From an uncultured Alphaproteobacteria bacterium (GTDB lineage: Bacteria > Pseudomonadota > Alphaproteobacteria > Caulobacterales > Parvularculaceae): a stretch of DNA of 64,000 bases. The notes under the pieces are model-generated. The model saw only the letters and a program-made list of their open reading frames with translations, was not told the DNA's origin and made no database searches. A program made the position numbers and the translations under genes. Location of the stretch: positions 1 to 64,000 of the forward strand of contig CADEDN010000015.1 in NCBI GenBank assembly GCA_902826095.1. The letters are read 5' to 3'. Shown here piece after piece: positions 34,794 through 42,907 of the stretch; the first letter of the stretch is position 1, and every line of letters starts with the position of its first letter.

Positions 34794-35363
34794 GCGCCCG
34801 ATGATAGCGGCGCCCGATTTCGCTGGAAACAGGCGGCGGCGCGCGCGCCCTGCTTTGTCCGCTTGCTGGGTGAAATCGGCCCCGGGGCTCGCCCGCAAGG
34901 GCGCGCGCCCGTCCGGGCGGGCCCCGGGGGCGACCGCCGGATGCGGGCAGCCGGCCGGCTTCCCAACCAATCATTGGTAAACGGACGAATTCCCGGATGG
35001 CGCGAAATCGCGCTGAAAAATGCACGCAAATCGAGGCTTGAAGCGAGGTTGGCGGTCCCCATCTCGGCATTGATACGTTTGTCGGGGCGGCGCATCGCCG
35101 TTCCGGCGGCTCTTTGACAATCTGGATGGCCGCGCGGTTCGGGCGAATTCTGGCCGCGCGAGAGCGTGCACGGTTTGCGCGACGGCGCCGCTTCGACTGG
35201 CGCGCGACGATCGACCACGCGCGATGCGGCAGGAAACCGGACAATCCGCACAATACGGACAAACCCGCCAGGACCCGCATCAACAGCGGATGCGCGCAGA
35301 CCAAGAGCGCGGCGATAATCCGGCTTTTACGGAACATCCGGCGCAAAGGCCCGAGCCGCGATC
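34794..35363. other. 570 bp region without a supported gene
   Basis: Several open frames cross it on both strands but none has a Shine-Dalgarno, a conserved motif and normal amino-acid use together. The best candidate is a minus-strand frame from an ATG at 35337 (MFRKSRIIAALLV start, two hydrophobic stretches) which then becomes Arg/Pro-rich and runs into the PcfJ gene, so I do not call it. Also present are a GC-rich self-complementary stretch near 34880-34931 and an ACCAAT-C-ATTGGT palindrome at 34966-34978. Confidence 0.5.
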
Positions 35364-36188
35364 CTACACCGCCGCCAAGATCGCCAGCGCCGCCTTGTGC
35401 AGCGCGGGGCTCGCGCTCGCGACGACGCGGCCTCTGGCGTCCTCGCCGAGGGGTTCGCCCTTCCACCCGGTGATGATTCCGCCCGCGCCCTCGACGACAG
35501 GAACAAGCGCCGAGTAATCGTGACGTTTGAGGCTCGATTCGACGACGAGATCGATCTCGCCGATCGCCAGCAATCCGTAGGCGTAGGCGTCGAGGCTGAA
35601 GCGCGCGACCTGGCACTTCGCGGCGATCGCGGCGAAGGCTTCGGCTTCATCGCCGGTGAAATAGGCCTCGCGCCGCGGATCGGTCGTCGACAGCCGCGCG
35701 CGTTTCAGGTCGGCGACGCCGCTCGCGCGGCACTCGCTTTCAATGCCGCGCCGGCGATAGGTCGCGCGCCCGGGAAGGCCGAGCCAGCGTTCATCCGAAA
35801 ACGGCTGATCGATAAGGCCGAGCGTCGGCCTGCCGGCCTTTTCAAGTCCGATCAGCGTCGCCCAGGTGGCGACGCCGCAGACAAAGGCCCTCGTGCCGTC
35901 GACCGGATCGATCACCCAGCGATAGTCGGCCTCGGCGCGTTCGGCGCCGAACTCCTCCCCGATGACGCCGTGGCGCGGATAGACCGCATTCACCATGCGC
36001 CGTATCGCGCGTTCGGCTTCGCGATCGGCTTCGGTGACGGGATCAAACCAGATTCCCGCCTTGTTGGTGACTTCCCCGCCGGCGCGAAAGCGCGACATCG
36101 TCTCGGCGCGCGCCGCGTCAGCGAGGCGGCCGGCGAAAACGGAGAACTCCTTATAAAGATCGGCGTCGGCGGTCATGACGCGGACCAT
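35364..36188 (-). CDS. hisN: Inositol monophosphatase family, histidinol-phosphatase-like
   Basis: A 274-aa Mg-dependent phosphatase. Metal-site motifs are GVIGEEFG (Glu), WVIDPVDGTRAF (Asp-x-x-Asp-Gly-Thr) and the later LKRHDYSALVPVVEGAGG (Asp). The DGTRAFVCGVATWATLIGL and IDQPFSDERWLG stretches favour the HisN type of histidinol phosphatase over classical inositol monophosphatase. Start uncertain: ATG 36188 has GGCGG upstream, ATG 36176 has none, and a TTG at 36212 is possible. No other his genes lie near. It is 39 bp downstream of the XRE regulator gene and may be co-transcribed with it. Confidence 0.8.
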   Translation of the reverse strand: MVRVMTADADLYKEFSVFAGRLADAARAETMSRFRAGGEVTNKAGIWFDPVTEADREAERAIRRMVNAVYPRHGVIGEEFGAERAEADYRWVIDPVDGTRAFVCGVATWATLIGLEKAGRPTLGLIDQPFSDERWLGLPGRATYRRRGIESECRASGVADLKRARLSTTDPRREAYFTGDEAEAFAAIAAKCQVARFSLDAYAYGLLAIGEIDLVVESSLKRHDYSALVPVVEGAGGIITGWKGEPLGEDARGRVVASASPALHKAALAILAAV

Positions 36189-36227
36189 GATGCCGCCGAC
36201 GGAGAAATTCAACTGAAGAAAAGCGGT

Positions 36228-36611
36228 CTATTCGTCGCCCGACATCGCCTTGGCGAGATCGAGGAGGCGTCGGCGCGGCTCATCGTTCATCGTATAAAAG
36301 GCGCGAACGAGCGCGATCGTGTCCTTGTTCTGGAACGGGTCGTCCGGCGTCATCGGCGTATGGTCGCCGTTGTGCGCGCCGGAATAGACAGCGCCTTCAA
36401 CGCCTTCGAAGAAATAGGAGACCGGCACGTCGAGCGCCTTGGCGAGCGTCCACAGGCGCGAGGCGGAAATCCGGTTGGCGCCGCTCTCATATTTCTGGAT
36501 TTGCTGGAAGCGGATCGAGACGCTGTCCGCAAGCTTTTGCTGAGTCATGCCCAGCAGCCGCCGGCGCTGGCGCACGCGGTTTCCCACGTGCAGGTCAATT
36601 GGATGGGCCAT
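36228..36611 (-). CDS. XRE family transcriptional regulator
   Basis: A 127-aa protein. The HTH_XRE domain covers residues about 8-70 (VGNRVRQRRRLLGMTQQKLADSVSIRFQQIQKYESGANRISASRLWTLAKALDVPVSYFFEG). The C-terminal tail is typical of a conserved alphaproteobacterial group (ALVRAFYTMNDEPRRRLLDLAKAM). Ligand and targets unknown. The ATG at 36611 has GGAG upstream. It precedes hisN. Confidence 0.9.
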   Translation of the reverse strand: MAHPIDLHVGNRVRQRRRLLGMTQQKLADSVSIRFQQIQKYESGANRISASRLWTLAKALDVPVSYFFEGVEGAVYSGAHNGDHTPMTPDDPFQNKDTIALVRAFYTMNDEPRRRLLDLAKAMSGDE

Positions 36612-36820
36612 CGGCCTTTTCTCCCGTTGCAGCGCCTTCGGGCCCCACGCCCTTTGCGCCCCTGATGCGGGAGGAAATCGCAATGTCCGTGCCAGTGAGT
36701 TGTCGGCCGATCGGCCTCGCGGCGCGCCGGAATCGGCGGAATTGCTGGCGCACGCTGGCCCTTCGCGGCGTTAACGACGCCGGATCGTTCCGAATCCGGA
36801 CAAAGTCGCGCCGATCCTGA

Positions 36821-38011
36821 TCAGTCGATCATCTTCGCCGAGCGCAGCCAGAAATCCTCGTCGAAGCCCGGCATTTCGAGATTGGCGATGAATTGCCGCG
36901 AGGCGGCGTCCCAGGAGAAATTCTCCGCCCATTTGCGGCACGCCGCGGGATCGCGCTTTTTCCACGCATCGAGGCAAGCCTGCCGCAAATCCTCGCTCAT
37001 CGCGCCGCAGCCGTCGGGGGCGCCGTCAAGGATTTCGAGCGGGCCGCGGACCGGATAAGCGGCGACCGGCACGCCGCAGGCGAGCGCCTCGACGTTAACG
37101 AGGCCGAACGTGTCAGTGCGCGAGGGGAAGACGAAAACGTCCGATCCCTGATAGTATTTCGTCAGCTCCTCGCCGAATTTCGGCCCGACGAAAACAGCGT
37201 CCTTGAACCGCGCGGTCAGATCTTCCATCTGCGGCCCGTCGCCGACGATCAGCTTCGTGCCGGGCAGATCGAGCTTCAGGAAATCCTCGATGCTTTTCTC
37301 AACGGCGAGGCGGCCGACATAAAGAAAGATCGGGCGCGGAAATTGGTCGAGAAACGACCGGTCGCCGGGGACGAACTGCTTTAGATCGACGCCGCGGGCC
37401 CAGAGCTTCATGTCGACGAAGCCGCGTTCGCGGAGCTCGTCCATCAGGCCCGGCGTCGCCACCATCATGGTTTCGCCGTCCTTGTGGAAGTCCTTGAGCA
37501 CCGCATAGCCCCAGGAAATCGGCACCGCCCAGCGCTCATGCGCGTATTCCGGAAACCGCGTGTGAAAACTGGTGGTGAACGGATAATCGCGGCGTTTGCA
37601 GAACCGGCGCACGGCGCGGCCGATCGGCCCTTCCGTCGCGATATGAACCGCGTCCGGTTTGAAGTCGTTGATGATCTTGGCGACGCGCCGGTTCGGCAGC
37701 AGCGACAGGCGGATTTCCGGATAGGACGGCAGCGGCACCGACTTGAACTCGTTCGGCGTGATGTAGCGAACCTGATTGCCGAAACTCGTTAGTATGTCGC
37801 CGAGCGTTTCAAGCGTCCGCACGACGCCATTGAGTTGCGGCTTCCAGGCGTCGGTCGCGATCACGACCTTAAGGCCGGCCTCGGTGTTGGGCATCGCGAA
37901 GCGCTGCTTTGGCCGCGTCAGCCGGCCGACGCCGGAGCTGAGCCGCCTCAATGCGCCCTTGCGAGGCTGTTCCGCGACCGCCGCGCTGCCTGCTTGTTCG
38001 TCCGATTTCAA
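36821..38011 (-). CDS. GT4 family glycosyltransferase (MgtA-like)
   Basis: A 396-aa retaining glycosyltransferase of the GT-B fold. The N-terminal acceptor domain starts LKVVIATDAWKPQLNGVVRTLETLGD; the donor domain has FLYVGRLAVEKSIEDFLKLDLPGTKLIVGDGPQ and the EX7E-like FPSRTDTFGLVNVEALACGVPVAAYPVRGP. The pattern is closest to GDP-mannose-dependent alpha-mannosyltransferases acting on lipids. Start choice: a TTG at 38011 has GGGAG eight bases upstream, whereas the ATG at 37894 has no Shine-Dalgarno; the extra 39 residues are basic and could bind membrane. Acceptor unknown. It lies alone, 240 bp from the upstream gene. Confidence 0.88.
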   Translation of the reverse strand: MKSDEQAGSAAVAEQPRKGALRRLSSGVGRLTRPKQRFAMPNTEAGLKVVIATDAWKPQLNGVVRTLETLGDILTSFGNQVRYITPNEFKSVPLPSYPEIRLSLLPNRRVAKIINDFKPDAVHIATEGPIGRAVRRFCKRRDYPFTTSFHTRFPEYAHERWAVPISWGYAVLKDFHKDGETMMVATPGLMDELRERGFVDMKLWARGVDLKQFVPGDRSFLDQFPRPIFLYVGRLAVEKSIEDFLKLDLPGTKLIVGDGPQMEDLTARFKDAVFVGPKFGEELTKYYQGSDVFVFPSRTDTFGLVNVEALACGVPVAAYPVRGPLEILDGAPDGCGAMSEDLRQACLDAWKKRDPAACRKWAENFSWDAASRQFIANLEMPGFDEDFWLRSAKMID

Positions 38012-38251
38012 CGGTTTGCTCCCAAAGCCCCTCGCCAACGAGTAGTCGGTAGGAACCAAGGCCGCAACTCCGGCGCGAAAGCCCCCGTGTCGTTTTGCGC
38101 CGCACAAAAATATTGCGGCGCAGCGAATTCCATGCGAGCTTTTGAGCCGCAACGTCTCCCTGACGTTGCCGCCCTAACGGGCGTTTCCTCCCAATAGACT
38201 TGGCCGCGGGCTTACCCCCGCGGCCCTTTTCCAACGGCGATGACCTCGGCG

Positions 38252-39154
38252 TTATTCGGCGGCCTGCGCCGGGCGCAGCGCCGTCGGCGGGACAAGCGCA
38301 AGATCGCTCATCAGCGCTTCCAGACTGCGCTTCAGTGCCTCGAAACCGGCCGTCCGGGCGATCCGCTTTTCGTCGAGATAGATCGCGCGGTTGATTTCGA
38401 TCTGCAGGACGTGAACGCCGTCATTGGGGCGGCCGTAGGCGGTCGCGACATGGCCGCCGGCATAGGGCGCATTCCGGGACACGAGATATCCGGCGCCCGC
38501 CAGCGCTTTTTCGACGATCGCCGGCGCTGCAGGCGTACAGGATGCGCCAAAGCGATCGCCGAGCACAAAATCAATCTGACGATCGCCCTCCCGGAAAGGC
38601 GCCCCGCCCGCCGACGGCATCGAATGACAGTCAATGACGACCGCGCAGCCGAATTTCGACAGCGACGCCTCAATGAGCCCGGCGAGCGCCTTGTGATAGG
38701 GGTCATAACAGGCGGCGAGCCGCCGCCGCGCTTCGAAGAATTTGAGCTTGCGGTCGTAAATATCCTGACCGTCCGCGACGATGCGGGGAATGACGCCAAG
38801 GCCGGCGCGCACGCGGTTCGAGCGCGTGTCGGCGCTCGCCGGCAAGGGATCGGCGAACATCCGCTGGTCGAGTTCATCGCGGGCGCGGTTAACATCGACC
38901 CAGGCGCGGGGGAAAAGCGCCCGAAGGAGCGGCGCGCCGAACGCCGGCGCCGCTTCGAACAAAAGATCGACATAGGAATCTTCGGACTGCCGCAGCGCAT
39001 GCCGGTCGAGGCGGCTCATCCGCAGCAGCTCCGGCGGATAGCGCCGTCCGGAATGCGGCGAGGCGAAGATGAAGGGCGTCGACAGCCGGGCCGGCGCGAC
39101 GACTTCAATCGCCGGCAGCGGTTCGCTCTCGCCAATCTTCACGTCGAAGTCCAC
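38252..39154 (-). CDS. N-formylglutamate amidohydrolase family protein
   Basis: A 300-aa protein of the N-formylglutamate amidohydrolase (HutG-like) family. IFASPHSGRRYP, EDSYVDLLFEAAP, WVDVNRARDELD, VIDCHSMPS and LQIEINRAIYLDE are its conserved blocks, several of which bind the zinc. Known members release glutamate from N-formylglutamate in histidine breakdown; no hut genes are nearby, so the substrate may differ. The start is GTG 39154 with GGGAG about 12 bases upstream. It is divergent from cpdR, with 223 bp between. Confidence 0.88.
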   Translation of the reverse strand: MDFDVKIGESEPLPAIEVVAPARLSTPFIFASPHSGRRYPPELLRMSRLDRHALRQSEDSYVDLLFEAAPAFGAPLLRALFPRAWVDVNRARDELDQRMFADPLPASADTRSNRVRAGLGVIPRIVADGQDIYDRKLKFFEARRRLAACYDPYHKALAGLIEASLSKFGCAVVIDCHSMPSAGGAPFREGDRQIDFVLGDRFGASCTPAAPAIVEKALAGAGYLVSRNAPYAGGHVATAYGRPNDGVHVLQIEINRAIYLDEKRIARTAGFEALKRSLEALMSDLALVPPTALRPAQAAE

Positions 39155-39377
39155 GATCGGGCCGCTCCCGCCTTTCCGTCATCGGTCCTGCCGGCGCATC
39201 GTACATGCATAGCCCGGCGTTCGTTAAGATGTCTCGCGCATCAGCAAAAAAGCGCGGCGCCCATCTTGCTTTGCCGGAGGACAGGCGCGCTGGCGGGAAC
39301 AAAAGCGCCGGTGAAGTCGGCTTCCCTACCCGCGCGGAATTGGTTAGAGCGTTCAACATCGATAAGGGCGTAGTCTG

Positions 39378-39737
39378 ATGGCGGCGATTCTTCTGGCGGA
39401 AGACGATGAGTCCATGCGGCGTTTCCTCAAAAAAGCGCTCGAAAAGGCCGGCCATGCGGTCGTCGACGCCGCCCAGGGCGATGAAGCGCTGACCGAGCTT
39501 CAATTGCGGGAATTCGACCTCCTCCTGACCGACATCGTCATGCCGGTGATGGACGGGATCGAGCTTGCCCGCCGCGCGGCGCAGATCGACCCCGAAATGA
39601 AGATCATGTTCATCACCGGTTTTGCGGCGGTCGCGCTCAATCCGGCGAACCGGGCGCCGGAAGAGGCCAAGGTCCTCTCCAAGCCTTTCCACCTCAAGGA
39701 CCTTGTCCAGGAAGTCGAGCGAATGGTCGCCGCCTGA
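39378..39737 (+). CDS. cpdR: Single-domain response regulator CpdR
   Basis: A 119-aa receiver domain and nothing more. Acidic pocket Glu8/Asp9/Asp10 (ILLAEDDES), phosphoacceptor Asp52 (LLLTDIVMPVMDG), the Thr/Lys switch in MFITGFAAVA and LSKPFHLKDLV. The FAAVAL and SKPFHLK stretches are characteristic of CpdR. In Caulobacter, unphosphorylated CpdR primes ClpXP to degrade cell-cycle proteins and CpdR sends ClpXP to the pole; the ending in Ala-Ala fits. The same lineage uses CtrA. Located between a divergent amidohydrolase gene and tRNA-Val, with a terminator-like hairpin after it. Confidence 0.9.
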   Translation: MAAILLAEDDESMRRFLKKALEKAGHAVVDAAQGDEALTELQLREFDLLLTDIVMPVMDGIELARRAAQIDPEMKIMFITGFAAVALNPANRAPEEAKVLSKPFHLKDLVQEVERMVAA

Positions 39738-39781
39738 ACCGGCGCGACGGCGCTCCAGGACCCTTGCGCCGTCCGGTTTTT
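39738..39781 (+). terminator. Probable terminator after cpdR
   Basis: GACGGCGC (39746-39753) pairs perfectly with GCGCCGTC (39766-39773), a 12-base loop between, with outer AACCG/CGGTT able to extend it across a bulge, and five T residues at 39777-39781. It lies between cpdR and tRNA-Val. Confidence 0.55.
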
Positions 39782-39805
39782 GCGGTTAGAGGCGCTCTCT
39801 CTTTA

Positions 39806-39880
39806 GGGCGCATAGCTCAGTGGTAGAGCGCCACCTTGACACGGTGGAGGCCCGTAGTTCGATCCTACGTGCGCCCACCA
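39806..39880 (+). tRNA. tRNA-Val(GAC)
   Basis: A 75-nt tRNA with encoded CCA. Acceptor stem GGGCGCA/TGCGCCC, D-arm GCTCAGTGGTAGAGC, anticodon stem CCACC/GGTGG with loop TTGACAC giving anticodon GAC (reads GTC), and T-arm CGTAGTTCGATCCTACG. Discriminator base is A. All stems are perfectly paired. Confidence 0.97.
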
Positions 39881-39947
39881 TTCCCTGAATTCCGGATCTT
39901 CGGCGCGGCGTCCCGCCGACGCTGTTTCGCCCGCCGCTGACTGGCGG

Positions 39948-40421
39948 TCAGTCCTCAAGCGTCATGACGACGACTTCGCCCGGCGCGACCGCGACTTTCG
40001 TCTCGTCAAAGGTCGGCTTTCTGAGCTTCGGGCGAACGTCGTTTGAAAAGACGAACGGCTCCTTGGGCTTGCCGAGCGCGTTGCGGTTGAGCTTGCCGTC
40101 GTCATTTTCATCATAATAGGCGACAAAAGCGTACTCGCCGGACTTCAGGCCGTTAAGCGTGATCAGCGCGACGCCGTCATCATTGACGGTCGCGTCGTGC
40201 TTGCCGGCGGCTTCCTCAAGAAAGGTCTCGGCGTCAGCGAATATCGTCAGACGGACATGACCGCCAGGCGGGGCGAATTCCGAGCGCACCGCGAGGACCA
40301 CGGCGTTAACGGTTGAGAATTTGGAAAAGGCATCAGGCGGCGGCGCGTTGTCCGCCATGGCGGCGCCGAGCCCAAAGGCCGCCGCGCCGGCAACACCCCC
40401 CAAGACAATCCGTCCCCGCAC
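39948..40421 (-). CDS. DUF2141 family exported protein
   Basis: A 157-aa protein with a signal peptide (about residues 1-23, VLGGVAGAAAFGLGAAMA) and a DUF2141 beta-sandwich domain. The VRLTIFADAETFLE strand, the acidic YYDENDDGKLNRNALGKPKEPFVFSNDVRP segment (the family hallmark) and a final VAPGEVVVMTLE strand are visible. Function unknown. Start is GTG 40421, with AAGGA a suitable distance upstream; no ATG precedes the signal peptide. Confidence 0.85.
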   Translation of the reverse strand: MRGRIVLGGVAGAAAFGLGAAMADNAPPPDAFSKFSTVNAVVLAVRSEFAPPGGHVRLTIFADAETFLEEAAGKHDATVNDDGVALITLNGLKSGEYAFVAYYDENDDGKLNRNALGKPKEPFVFSNDVRPKLRKPTFDETKVAVAPGEVVVMTLED

Positions 40422-40569
40422 TTTATTATCCTTAGTCGACGCTTACCCGACGGTCCGCCAGAGGCGCGAATCCATCCCCTCAAATTTAGGAAAGATTCGT
40501 TCAAATCAACTTAAAATCCCGCGATCAGCCGCATTATACGGTCACTTCGTCGCGATCTCTGCGCGACCG

Positions 40570-41187
40570 TTACGCGATTGCAACGCCGCGCGTCATATAG
40601 CCGGCGAAGCGGGGCGCGCCGCGCGCGTAATGACTGTCCGATTCGAGGACGGCAAACCCCGCCTGGCGCACCAAATCGAGAGGGCTGCGGTTGAGGTTGC
40701 AACCGCCGGCGACCCTGCCCCAGAGGGGATTGAGGCGGTCCTGCCATTTGCGCACCGCGGGATCAGGCGCGGCGCCATGTTCAAGGAATATGAGCCTGCC
40801 GCCCGTCTTCAGCACGCGCTTCATGCCGGCGAGCGCGAGCGCGACGTCCGGAATGGTGCAGAGCGCATAGGTCACCAGCACCGTGTCGACCGAGCGCGCA
40901 TCGAGCGGGATTTCCTCCGCCTTAAGATCAATCCACTCAACCGGAAACGGAAGGTCGCGGACGCGCCGCGCCGCTTTCCCGCGCATCGCCGCGGAAGGCT
41001 CCAGCGCGATAAGCCGCGAGATTTTCGCCCGATCGTAAAATGGCGCATTGTGACCCGAACCAAAGCCGATTTCGAGCACGACGCCCGACGCTGCGGGAAC
41101 GATCATCGCGCGTTCCCTGGCGATCGCCGGCAGCGAGCAGGCGAAGCTGACGAGCGCCGGCTCGACGTGATTGGAATAAAATCCCAT
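40570..41187 (-). CDS. Class I SAM-dependent methyltransferase
   Basis: A 205-aa methyltransferase. Motif I VVLEIGFGSGHNAPFY (about residues 36-51), the acidic ALEPSAAM strand end, the DTVLVTYALCTIPD segment and LKTGGRLIFLEHG are in the order expected. The closest group looks like the METTL7/thiol methyltransferase-like set; substrate unknown. AGAGGGA lies just before the ATG. It is divergent from the META lipoprotein genes, with 66 bp between starts. Confidence 0.85.
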   Translation of the reverse strand: MGFYSNHVEPALVSFACSLPAIARERAMIVPAASGVVLEIGFGSGHNAPFYDRAKISRLIALEPSAAMRGKAARRVRDLPFPVEWIDLKAEEIPLDARSVDTVLVTYALCTIPDVALALAGMKRVLKTGGRLIFLEHGAAPDPAVRKWQDRLNPLWGRVAGGCNLNRSPLDLVRQAGFAVLESDSHYARGAPRFAGYMTRGVAIA

Positions 41188-41253
41188 AGCGCCATCCCTC
41201 TTGCCGACGACCGGGAGCGGGCGCAAGCTTGCGCCTTTCTGAAAGGCGCTCCC

Positions 41254-41661
41254 ATGATCATGAGAATGTTTTCGCTGGCCGCTCTGCTCGCGGCCGCGTC
41301 ATGCGCGCAGAGCGGCTCAAACGCGCAGCCGGACATCAGGGGGGCCTGGACGGTCATTGAAATCGACGGAACGCCGATCCCGGCGGACGTCCCCGTCACC
41401 GTGAATTTCGCCGAAGGCGGCCAGATCAACGGCGTCGGCGGCTGCAACCATTATGGCGGGACCTACGCATACAAAAACGGAGTCGTCACGATCAGCCAGA
41501 TGATCATGACCGAAATGGCCTGCATGGCTGAAGAGCGCATGGGCCTTGAAGCGAAATTCCACTACCGGATGCAGGATGACCTCAATGTGTCGCTGCAGCC
41601 GGACGGCGCGCTCGAACTCCGCGACGAGGAAGGCCGCCTCCTGATGCGCCGGCAAGGCTGA
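41254..41661 (+). CDS. META domain lipoprotein, first copy
   Basis: A 135-aa exported protein with a META domain (HslJ-like): RGAWTVIEIDGTPIP, GGCNHYGGTYAYKNGVVTISQMIMTEMACM and a C-terminal LRDEEGRLLMRRQ. The N-terminus is a short hydrophobic signal ending in AAASC, a weak lipobox (Cys at about residue 17). META proteins are linked to heat shock or motility in some bacteria but have no defined activity. ATG 41254 chosen; the frame continues far upstream but antisense to the methyltransferase. A second copy follows 13 bp later. A short hairpin (GCGCCTTT/AAAGGCGC, 41231-41249) lies just before the ribosome binding site. Confidence 0.85.
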   Translation: MIMRMFSLAALLAAASCAQSGSNAQPDIRGAWTVIEIDGTPIPADVPVTVNFAEGGQINGVGGCNHYGGTYAYKNGVVTISQMIMTEMACMAEERMGLEAKFHYRMQDDLNVSLQPDGALELRDEEGRLLMRRQG

Positions 41662-41674
41662 CGGAGAAGACGTC

Positions 41675-42082
41675 ATGAAAATCCTGCTTGGTGCGATCGT
41701 CCTTGCGATTTCCGCCTGCGCGCAAATCGGCGAAGGCGGGGCGTGGCCCGATATTTCAGGACCGTGGCTTGTCGAAAGCATTGCCGGTGAGACCTTGCCG
41801 GCGGACGCCGGCGTCACGATTGCTTTCGCGGCGGACGGTTCGGTCAGCGGCAATGGCGGGTGCAACAATTATCGCGGGCGCTACGCCTACAGGAAGGGCG
41901 TCGTGACAATATCCGAAGTCGGATCAACGATGATGGCTTGCGTCGAAGCGGGCCGCATGGAGCGCGAAGCGACATTCCACGCTAGGCTTGGCGCGCCCTT
42001 CACGATTGCATCCGCCGGCGCTCACGCGTTGACTCTCAGCAATGACAGCGGCCGGATCGGACTCCGGCGCGCAACCAATTGA
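41675..42082 (+). CDS. META domain lipoprotein, second copy
   Basis: A 135-aa paralogue of the preceding gene: ISGPWLVESIAGETLP, GGCNNYRGRYAYRKGVVTISEVGSTMMACV and a final RIGLRRATN. It has a clean lipobox ISAC (Cys about residue 15), so the first gene, with its poorer one, was probably also a lipoprotein. GGAGAAG precedes the ATG. Same length and same motif order show a recent-ish tandem duplication. It ends 6 bp before the CitE-like gene, so the three may form a transcript. Confidence 0.87.
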   Translation: MKILLGAIVLAISACAQIGEGGAWPDISGPWLVESIAGETLPADAGVTIAFAADGSVSGNGGCNNYRGRYAYRKGVVTISEVGSTMMACVEAGRMEREATFHARLGAPFTIASAGAHALTLSNDSGRIGLRRATN

Positions 42083-42088
42083 GGCGCC

Positions 42089-42904
42089 ATGTTTCGATCA
42101 TTTCTCTTTGTCCCAGGCGACCGTCCCGACCGCTTCGAGAAGGCGGTCGCGTCCGGCGCCGACGCCGTCTGCATCGATCTTGAGGACGCGGTTTCGCCGG
42201 ACAAGAAGCCGGACGCCCGGCGCGAGGCCTACGCTTTTCTCGCCGCCTCGCATAAGCGCGCGGCGGTCGGCGTTCGCTTCAATGCGCTGGAATCCGCGGA
42301 AGGATTTCGCGACGTCGTCGCCTTCGTCGACAGCCGCGCGACGCCCGCGTTCATCCTGCTTCCGAAGGTGCGCTCGCGCGATGTCATCGATCAGTTGCGA
42401 TGCGTCATCGGCGACAAGGCGCCGCCGTTCTGGGCGCTGATGGAAACGCCCGAAGCGCTCGCCAATATCGCATCAATCGCCGCCGCGATCGGCGACGCCG
42501 GCGGGATCATTTTCGGCGGCGCGGATCTTTCCGCTGTCACCGGTTCGGACATGAGCTGGGAGGCGCTTTACTTCGCGCGCGCGGCGTGCGTCGCCGGCGC
42601 GTCGCTGCATGGGTGCGAGCTGCTCGACGTGCCGCCGCTCAATGTGCGCGACATCCCCGGCATGATCGAAGAAACGCGCCGCGTGAAAGCGCTCGGCTTC
42701 ACCGGGCGATCCTGCATTCACCCCGATCAGGTCGCCCCGATCAACGCCATTTTCACGCCGAGCGCGGCGGAGGTCGCGAAAGCGAAAGCGATTATCGACG
42801 CTTACGACCGGAACGACGGCCGCGTAATGCTGCTTGAAGGGCGGCTCGTTGAAAAGCCGGTGCTGATCGCCGCGAGGCGGACGCTCGCCCTCGCGCGCCC
42901 GTGA
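42089..42904 (+). CDS. HpcH/HpaI (CitE-like) aldolase/lyase
   Basis: A 271-aa TIM-barrel lyase of the HpcH/HpaI-CitE family. The N-terminal RSFLFVPGDRPDRFEKA, IDLEDAVSPDKKPDAR, the metal-binding WALMETPEALANI and IFGGADLSAVTG segments, and GFTGRSCIHPDQVAPIN near the end are all present. Activities in this family include malyl-CoA or citramalyl-CoA cleavage and related CoA-ester reactions; which one cannot be told. The short TGAGG ribosome binding site lies in the 6-bp gap after META copy two. It ends 4 bp before the convergent GyaR gene. Confidence 0.88.
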   Translation: MFRSFLFVPGDRPDRFEKAVASGADAVCIDLEDAVSPDKKPDARREAYAFLAASHKRAAVGVRFNALESAEGFRDVVAFVDSRATPAFILLPKVRSRDVIDQLRCVIGDKAPPFWALMETPEALANIASIAAAIGDAGGIIFGGADLSAVTGSDMSWEALYFARAACVAGASLHGCELLDVPPLNVRDIPGMIEETRRVKALGFTGRSCIHPDQVAPINAIFTPSAAEVAKAKAIIDAYDRNDGRVMLLEGRLVEKPVLIAARRTLALARP

Positions 42905-42907
42905 TCG

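Noticed and set aside
34615-35616. 333-aa minus-strand ORF across the 570-bp gap
   Set aside because: Overlaps both hisN and the PcfJ-like gene in other frames and turns Arg/Pro-rich; only its short N-terminal part from 35337 might be considered.
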